10,109 bases of DNA from an uncultured Maribacter sp. (lineage in GTDB: Bacteria; Bacteroidota; Bacteroidia; Flavobacteriales; Flavobacteriaceae): assembly GCA_905479535.1 (NCBI GenBank), contig CAJQMW010000385.1, positions 1-10,109 on the forward strand. Reading direction: 5' to 3'. The translations under genes and the position numbers were made by a program. Below, piece by piece: positions 6,961 to 10,109 of the stretch (positions are counted from its first letter, which is position 1; every line of letters begins with the position of its first letter). The notes under the pieces are model-generated. The model made no database searches. It was given only the letters and a program-made list of their open reading frames with translations, and was not told the DNA's origin.

Positions 6961-7411
6961 TTATTAAATCTTTCAATTTTGCGGGTCTTTTACCTTGGAC
7001 AACACCTTTTAATGGTTCTTCAATATTTGTCAAACTACTGTTAAGAGGCTTAATATATGACTGACCTGCTAAAATTATAAATTTATCATCTTCAAGATTT
7101 GCAACTTTCCTTAATTGTTCAATAACTCTTTCTCCCCACAATTTTGTTTCCTCTACTGTAAGAACTTTAAGTTTTGGTTTTTGTGCTCTTTTATTTGGTG
7201 ATACATAGCTTAAGGTCATATCATAGGGTTCAACTTCTTCCTCGAGATTAAGTAAATGATGTTTGGCAGAGAGAATGTAAATTTTATCTGGTTTCAATGC
7301 TTGACCATAAGCTAAACTATTAGTAAAAAGAGGGCCTTTATACAAATCCTTTGCTTTGCTTTTGACATTTCTTTTTTTAGACACACATGATATTAGAACT
7401 ATTCGTTTCAT
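6941..7411 (-). CDS. DUF6884-like (YaaA-like) protein
   Basis: A 156-residue protein with the pattern of DUF6884: LISCVSKKR (6-14), KAKDLYKGPLF (19-29), IYILSAKHHLL (44-54), VEPYDMTL (60-67), W92 in a helix ahead of a central LAGQSY (114-119), and a closing PLKGVVQGKRPAKLKDLI. No signal peptide or membrane segment is seen, so it is cytoplasmic. The biochemical role of DUF6884 is not established to my knowledge; it looks related to the YaaA (DUF328) group, which points to nucleic-acid or stress functions only weakly. It overlaps the downstream GIY-YIG-type gene, so the two form a translationally coupled pair. It starts 55 bases after the stop of the D-threonine-aldolase-like gene on the same strand, and no promoter is clear in that gap. 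Base composition is more AT-rich than the metabolic genes around it. Confidence 0.72.
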   Translation of the reverse strand: MKRIVLISCVSKKRNVKSKAKDLYKGPLFTNSLAYGQALKPDKIYILSAKHHLLNLEEEVEPYDMTLSYVSPNKRAQKPKLKVLTVEETKLWGERVIEQLRKVANLEDDKFIILAGQSYIKPLNSSLTNIEEPLKGVVQGKRPAKLKDLINEENGK

Positions 7412-7442
7412 TGTTTGTTATAACATAAACCAACTTTTTCCA

Positions 7443-7494
7443 GGCTACTCGCAAACACTTGCTGATCTAAACGGTTATTTTTTGATTGCGAGCC
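7443..7494. repeat. Imperfect inverted repeat across the end of the PLP-enzyme gene
   Basis: GGCTACTCGCAA (7443-7454) and TTGCGAGCC (7486-7494) are inverted copies except for three extra bases (ACT) in the first. The right arm is the last few codons of the D-threonine-aldolase-like gene and the left arm lies just after its stop. The 31-base loop and lack of a following T-run make a terminator unlikely. It sits at the upstream border of the AT-rich gene pair. Confidence 0.4.
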
Positions 7495-8579
7495 GCTACT
7501 TTCCATTCATCTACAACCTTGCCATTTTCCACCACTTGTAAGTATTCATATTTGGCTACCGTGGGGCATATATGGTGGGGAACGGCATAGTGTTCATCTC
7601 CAACCTCAGATATTTTGAGGTCATCGTATTCAACTACCAAATGTTCTTCGGATTGGCCAATTTGCCTGCCGTGTTCCAGCGTCAAAAAACGAAGTCTTGG
7701 AAAAGGCATTTCTGGAGCTATGGACTTATGGCCCAAATCAAAACAAAGGATGCCCGCTTTTGGCTTACTGATGATACGTGTAAATAAAACAGCCGCCGGA
7801 AGAAAGTTCATTTCTGGAAAAAGTCCACCGTATCCAGCATCCCATAATAGTGTAGTTCCAGGACTTGCTATAACTTCTTTACGTTTGGAATGAAATGGAA
7901 AAGTAGGGGAGCCACCTGCAATGATAATAGGTTGCGGTAATCCCGCATCTACTATTTTCTTTTTTAAGGTCAAAACGGTCTCAAACGCCGTATTACAGTC
8001 TTTTTCTCGAATTGTGGAGTCAGGATTTCTTAAATGCCCATCATAAACATGTAAACCGGCTATGGATAAATTTGAATGTTCCGATACATGCTTATAAAGG
8101 TTAAGGGCTTCCAGATTTGGAGGAATTCCGGTCCTGTTCATACCTACGTTCAAATCAATATACAACGAAAGGTTTATTTCATTTTCAGCCGCAATATCGC
8201 CAAGGAAGTCAGCGGTTGCGCTATTATCGACCAAGGCAGAAAACTTTATTTCTGGAAATTTTTCAATTAGAGCTATGAAACGTGCCATGTTGGCTCCAAT
8301 TGGCTGCATGGCCAAAAGTACGTCCGGAGCATTGCAAGTGGCCAGTAATTCTGCTTCAGCTATCGTGGCACACTTAAACTTGGTGATACCTTGCTCCAAC
8401 TGCATGTGTATGATTTCCGCACATTTGTGTGTTTTCACGTGTGGGCGCAAGTTTTCTGGACTACCTGCCATGTTTACCATGGTTCGGATGTTGTGCCGTA
8501 TCCTATCGGGATAAATCAATAGGGATGGAGAAACTACAGATTCAGCGTTTTTTAAAGGAAACCAGTTTTCAGTATTCAT
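7467..8579 (-). CDS. D-threonine aldolase / D-serine dehydratase-like PLP enzyme
   Basis: A 370-residue fold-type III PLP enzyme (alanine-racemase-like barrel plus a C-terminal beta domain). RPHVKTHK (45-52) carries the PLP-binding Lys49, matching the active site of D-threonine aldolases and eukaryotic-type D-serine dehydratases. GLHVYDGH (about 195-202) and IIIAGGSPTFP are the expected barrel loops for the cofactor phosphate. The C-terminal VPHHICPTV supplies His336 and Cys338, the H-x-C metal site of this family. Such enzymes split D-3-hydroxy amino acids to glycine plus aldehyde or deaminate D-serine to pyruvate; which one applies here cannot be told. The start at 8579 leaves 7 bases after the ridA-like stop, a tight operon pair, and a RidA partner fits a dehydratase that releases enamine or imine intermediates. 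The gene is intact and of normal length. Confidence 0.9.
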   Translation of the reverse strand: MNTENWFPLKNAESVVSPSLLIYPDRIRHNIRTMVNMAGSPENLRPHVKTHKCAEIIHMQLEQGITKFKCATIAEAELLATCNAPDVLLAMQPIGANMARFIALIEKFPEIKFSALVDNSATADFLGDIAAENEINLSLYIDLNVGMNRTGIPPNLEALNLYKHVSEHSNLSIAGLHVYDGHLRNPDSTIREKDCNTAFETVLTLKKKIVDAGLPQPIIIAGGSPTFPFHSKRKEVIASPGTTLLWDAGYGGLFPEMNFLPAAVLFTRIISKPKAGILCFDLGHKSIAPEMPFPRLRFLTLEHGRQIGQSEEHLVVEYDDLKISEVGDEHYAVPHHICPTVAKYEYLQVVENGKVVDEWKVAARNQKITV

Positions 8580-8586
8580 GGAGAGG

Positions 8587-9048
8587 TTATTTATGTAACT
8601 CGAACATGGCTTCTATTTCTACCGCCACCTGACCGGGGAGCATCATTCCAACTGCACTTCTAACGCCAACCCCATTTTCAGGACCAAAAACATCGGACAT
8701 CAATTCACTATACCCGTTAATGACTAACGGCTGATCTCCAAAATCTGGGGTGCAGTTGACCATTCCCAACGTTTTTACCAATCTTTTAATACGGTCCAAG
8801 CTTCCAAAATGAGTGCTAATGGTTGCCAACATTGTGAGTGCTACATGTCTAGCGGCCTCCTTTCCCTGTTCTAGCGTCAGGTTTACTCCAACGCGACCAG
8901 TGTATAGGGAGCCGTCACTTAGCATGGGTCCTTGCCCGGAAACATATAGAAAATTTTCCACAACTAAAATGGGTTTATACAAACCTGCGGGCGGAGGTGC
9001 CGGTGGTAGGATTAGTCCAAGTTCCTTTACTTTTTCAGAAGGCTTCAT
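8587..9048 (-). CDS. RidA family (YjgF/YER057c/UK114) protein
   Basis: A 153-residue protein of the RidA superfamily. Members hydrolyse reactive enamine/imine intermediates released by PLP enzymes, or act as related deaminases. FLYVSGQGPM (33-42) and GVRSAVGMMLPGQVAVEIEA (128-147) are the family core; Arg130 is the substrate-carboxylate-binding Arg of true RidA, and the acidic VEIE follows as usual. It is longer at the N-terminus than E. coli RidA (128 residues), with a Pro-rich LPPAPPPAG stretch found in the YjgF-like subgroup that accompanies amino-acid catabolic genes. It is cytoplasmic and expected to be trimeric. It lies 7 bases ahead of the PLP-enzyme gene, so the two are surely co-expressed. 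Imine scavenging for that enzyme is the natural reading, by inference. Confidence 0.92.
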   Translation of the reverse strand: MKPSEKVKELGLILPPAPPPAGLYKPILVVENFLYVSGQGPMLSDGSLYTGRVGVNLTLEQGKEAARHVALTMLATISTHFGSLDRIKRLVKTLGMVNCTPDFGDQPLVINGYSELMSDVFGPENGVGVRSAVGMMLPGQVAVEIEAMFELHK

Positions 9049-9380
9049 GAATTATATTTTATAGGTAAAAGATACGATATAAGTGTCTTTTCCACCCGTA
9101 TAACCAAAATCAAAATATCCTTTTGTGAAAAATTTATTGAAAAAATAGGTACTTCCAATCCCAATAGCCATTTCTTAGATCAAGATAACTGCCCGTAACA
9201 ACTATTTGACTCATGATTACTGCATGGACTTTCCAAAAGGGTACTCTCTACGTTTCTGTCCTTATTGATTATGGGAAAGGTGGTCTAAAAAACATATAGC
9301 TTGTATGCACAACTTAGGCAACTGTTTATCAGGTGTAAAAAAGAAAACCTTGGACTAGACGGTTAATTTTCCATTCGTAG
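9049..9380. other. Gap between GntP and ridA genes
   Basis: About 330 bases contain no full gene. The end next to ridA carries a 39-codon beta-barrel-like remnant (9052-9171). The end next to the permease, read on the minus strand, has AACC (9363-9360 region) and GGTT around a loop followed by a T-rich run; this could be a very weak terminator for the permease gene, but the stem is only 4 bp. I see no convincing promoter for ridA here, nor any RNA gene. Confidence 0.4.
9052..9171 (-). pseudogene. 39-codon remnant resembling an outer-membrane beta-barrel C-terminus
   Basis: The minus strand reads MAIGIGSTYFFNKFFTKGYF then DFGYTGGKDTYIVSFTYKI and stop, 3 bases before the ridA ATG. The alternating aromatic/polar strands and the last strand IVSFTYKI look like the end of a small outer-membrane barrel. 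Immediately upstream is an in-frame TAA (TAA GAA ATG), and no signal sequence is possible at this length. The likeliest reading is the 3' stump of a deleted or frameshifted gene. It could also be a real small ORF translated just before ridA; I cannot decide from the sequence. Confidence 0.4.
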
Positions 9381-10109
9381 TCAAATAAAAATATCTAATA
9401 TAAGCACACCTACCAATCCCATGACACCTATAGTGGTTTCCATGACCGTCCATGTCTTCAACGTATCCTTTACCGATAGGTTAAAATACTCTTTGTACAG
9501 CCAAAAACCGCTGTCGTTTACGTGTGAAAGCATTAAACTCCCCGAACCTATTGCTAGGACCATAAGTTCAGCACTTACCCCAGTCCCATCTACCAAAGGC
9601 AGCACAATACCAGCAGCTGTAAGTCCGGCAACCGTTGCCGATCCGACACAGACCCTTATAACGGTGGCAATAAGCCATGCTAAAATCAAAGGAGAAATTG
9701 AAGAACCGTCGAGCATAGCTCCAATATATTCACTTACGCCACTATCTATAAGTACTTGTTTTAGGGCGCCGGCACCAGCTATGATCAGTAAAACCATGGT
9801 TATTCCTGTTATGGCACTGGCTACAGAATCCATAACTTCTTTCATTTTTTTACCAAGGGCAAGACCTAAGGTATAAATGGCGACCAAAACCGAAATAAGC
9901 ATTGCAATGACTGGATTGCCTAGAATTGTAGCGACTTCGTTTATAGTGCTTCCTTTCGTCGCGAAAACATTGATAAGAGACGCAAACCCTATCAGTATTA
10001 CTGGCAAAAGTGCAGTGAGGATGCTATTTGCTGTGCTTGGCATTTCACTTTCGGTCAATACCTTTGGGTTTAGAAACTGTTTTAGCGGGGTCGCTTTTAC
10101 ATTTTTAAT
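9381..10109 (-). CDS. GntP family permease, C-terminal 242 residues
   Basis: The reading frame is open to the right edge: the first visible codons give IKNVKATPLKQFLNPK, and the TTG near 10058 is internal, not a start. The product is the C-terminal half of a gluconate/H+ symporter-type (GntP) permease of the inner membrane. It has several long hydrophobic spans (SILTALLPVILIGFASLI, VIAMLISVLVAIYTLGLALG, AITGITMVLLIIAGAGAL, LILAWLIATVIRVCVGSATV) and the family's C-terminal marks: HVNDSGFWLYKEYFNLSVKD, then TLKTWTVMETTIGVMGLVGV. GntP members carry gluconate and other hydroxy acids, and the DsdX branch carries D-serine. Beside a D-serine/D-threonine-type PLP enzyme and RidA, uptake of a D-hydroxy amino acid is the likeliest job here, by inference. 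About 330 bases separate it from ridA, so it may or may not share their transcript. Confidence 0.9.
   Translation of the reverse strand: MKNVKATPLKQFLNPKVLTESEMPSTANSILTALLPVILIGFASLINVFATKGSTINEVATILGNPVIAMLISVLVAIYTLGLALGKKMKEVMDSVASAITGITMVLLIIAGAGALKQVLIDSGVSEYIGAMLDGSSISPLILAWLIATVIRVCVGSATVAGLTAAGIVLPLVDGTGVSAELMVLAIGSGSLMLSHVNDSGFWLYKEYFNLSVKDTLKTWTVMETTIGVMGLVGVLILDIFI

Noticed and set aside
7412..7466. Promoter for the DUF6884-like gene
   Set aside because: No TAnnTTTG box with a TTG about 19 bases upstream could be found in the 55-base gap; read-through from the PLP-enzyme gene is as likely.
9340..9380. Rho-independent terminator after the permease gene
   Set aside because: The stem is only 4 bp with an unpaired interior, although a T-rich run follows on the minus strand; not strong enough to list as a terminator.
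9421..9876. Plus-strand 151-codon frame opposite the permease
   Set aside because: It is a shadow of the hydrophobic GntP coding sequence, with no independent support.
10058..10109. Permease start at the TTG at 10058
   Set aside because: The frame is open to the window edge and the protein would lack the N-terminal half of the family, so the TTG is an internal leucine.

Overview
The window looks like chromosome of a marine-type Bacteroidota, most likely a member of the Flavobacteriaceae. The grounds are a moderately AT-rich composition, a perfect Bacteroidota-type -7 box (TAnnTTTG), start codons without clear Shine-Dalgarno sequences, signal peptides ending in Ala-Gln or Cys-Gln, and the gene families present. 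The genus cannot be fixed from the sequence alone. No rRNA, tRNA, CRISPR array or insertion-sequence transposase is visible.

Layout. Positions 1-546 (minus) hold the first 182 residues of an ABC exporter running off the left edge. Directly upstream of its start codon is a 392-bp unit (563-954): a small GIY-YIG nuclease gene enclosed by a perfect 26-bp inverted repeat. A plus-strand pair follows: a TPM-domain membrane protein gene broken by one in-frame TAA (1073-2116), and a lipoprotein of the penicillin/AHL-acylase family (2164-4347). The acylase converges on a minus-strand gene for a small secreted protein of unknown function (4350-4997). From 10109 down to 5115 the minus strand carries a GntP-type permease (cut by the right edge), a RidA-family protein, a D-threonine-aldolase-like PLP enzyme and an M19 dipeptidase. 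This set makes sense as a D-amino-acid or dipeptide catabolic cluster.

That cluster is interrupted between the PLP enzyme and the dipeptidase by a much more AT-rich two-gene unit (6325-7411): a DUF6884-like (YaaA-like) protein and a second, unrelated GIY-YIG-type protein with overlapping reading frames. Odd structures lie on both sides: a nested palindrome at 6198-6255 and an imperfect inverted repeat across the PLP enzyme's stop codon. A 39-codon beta-barrel-like remnant sits between the permease and ridA.

The best candidates for under-described biology are the inverted-repeat-bounded GIY-YIG unit, which could be a REP/RAYT-like dispersed element using a different nuclease, and the DUF6884/GIY-YIG gene pair, which could be an accessory defence or DNA-processing module.
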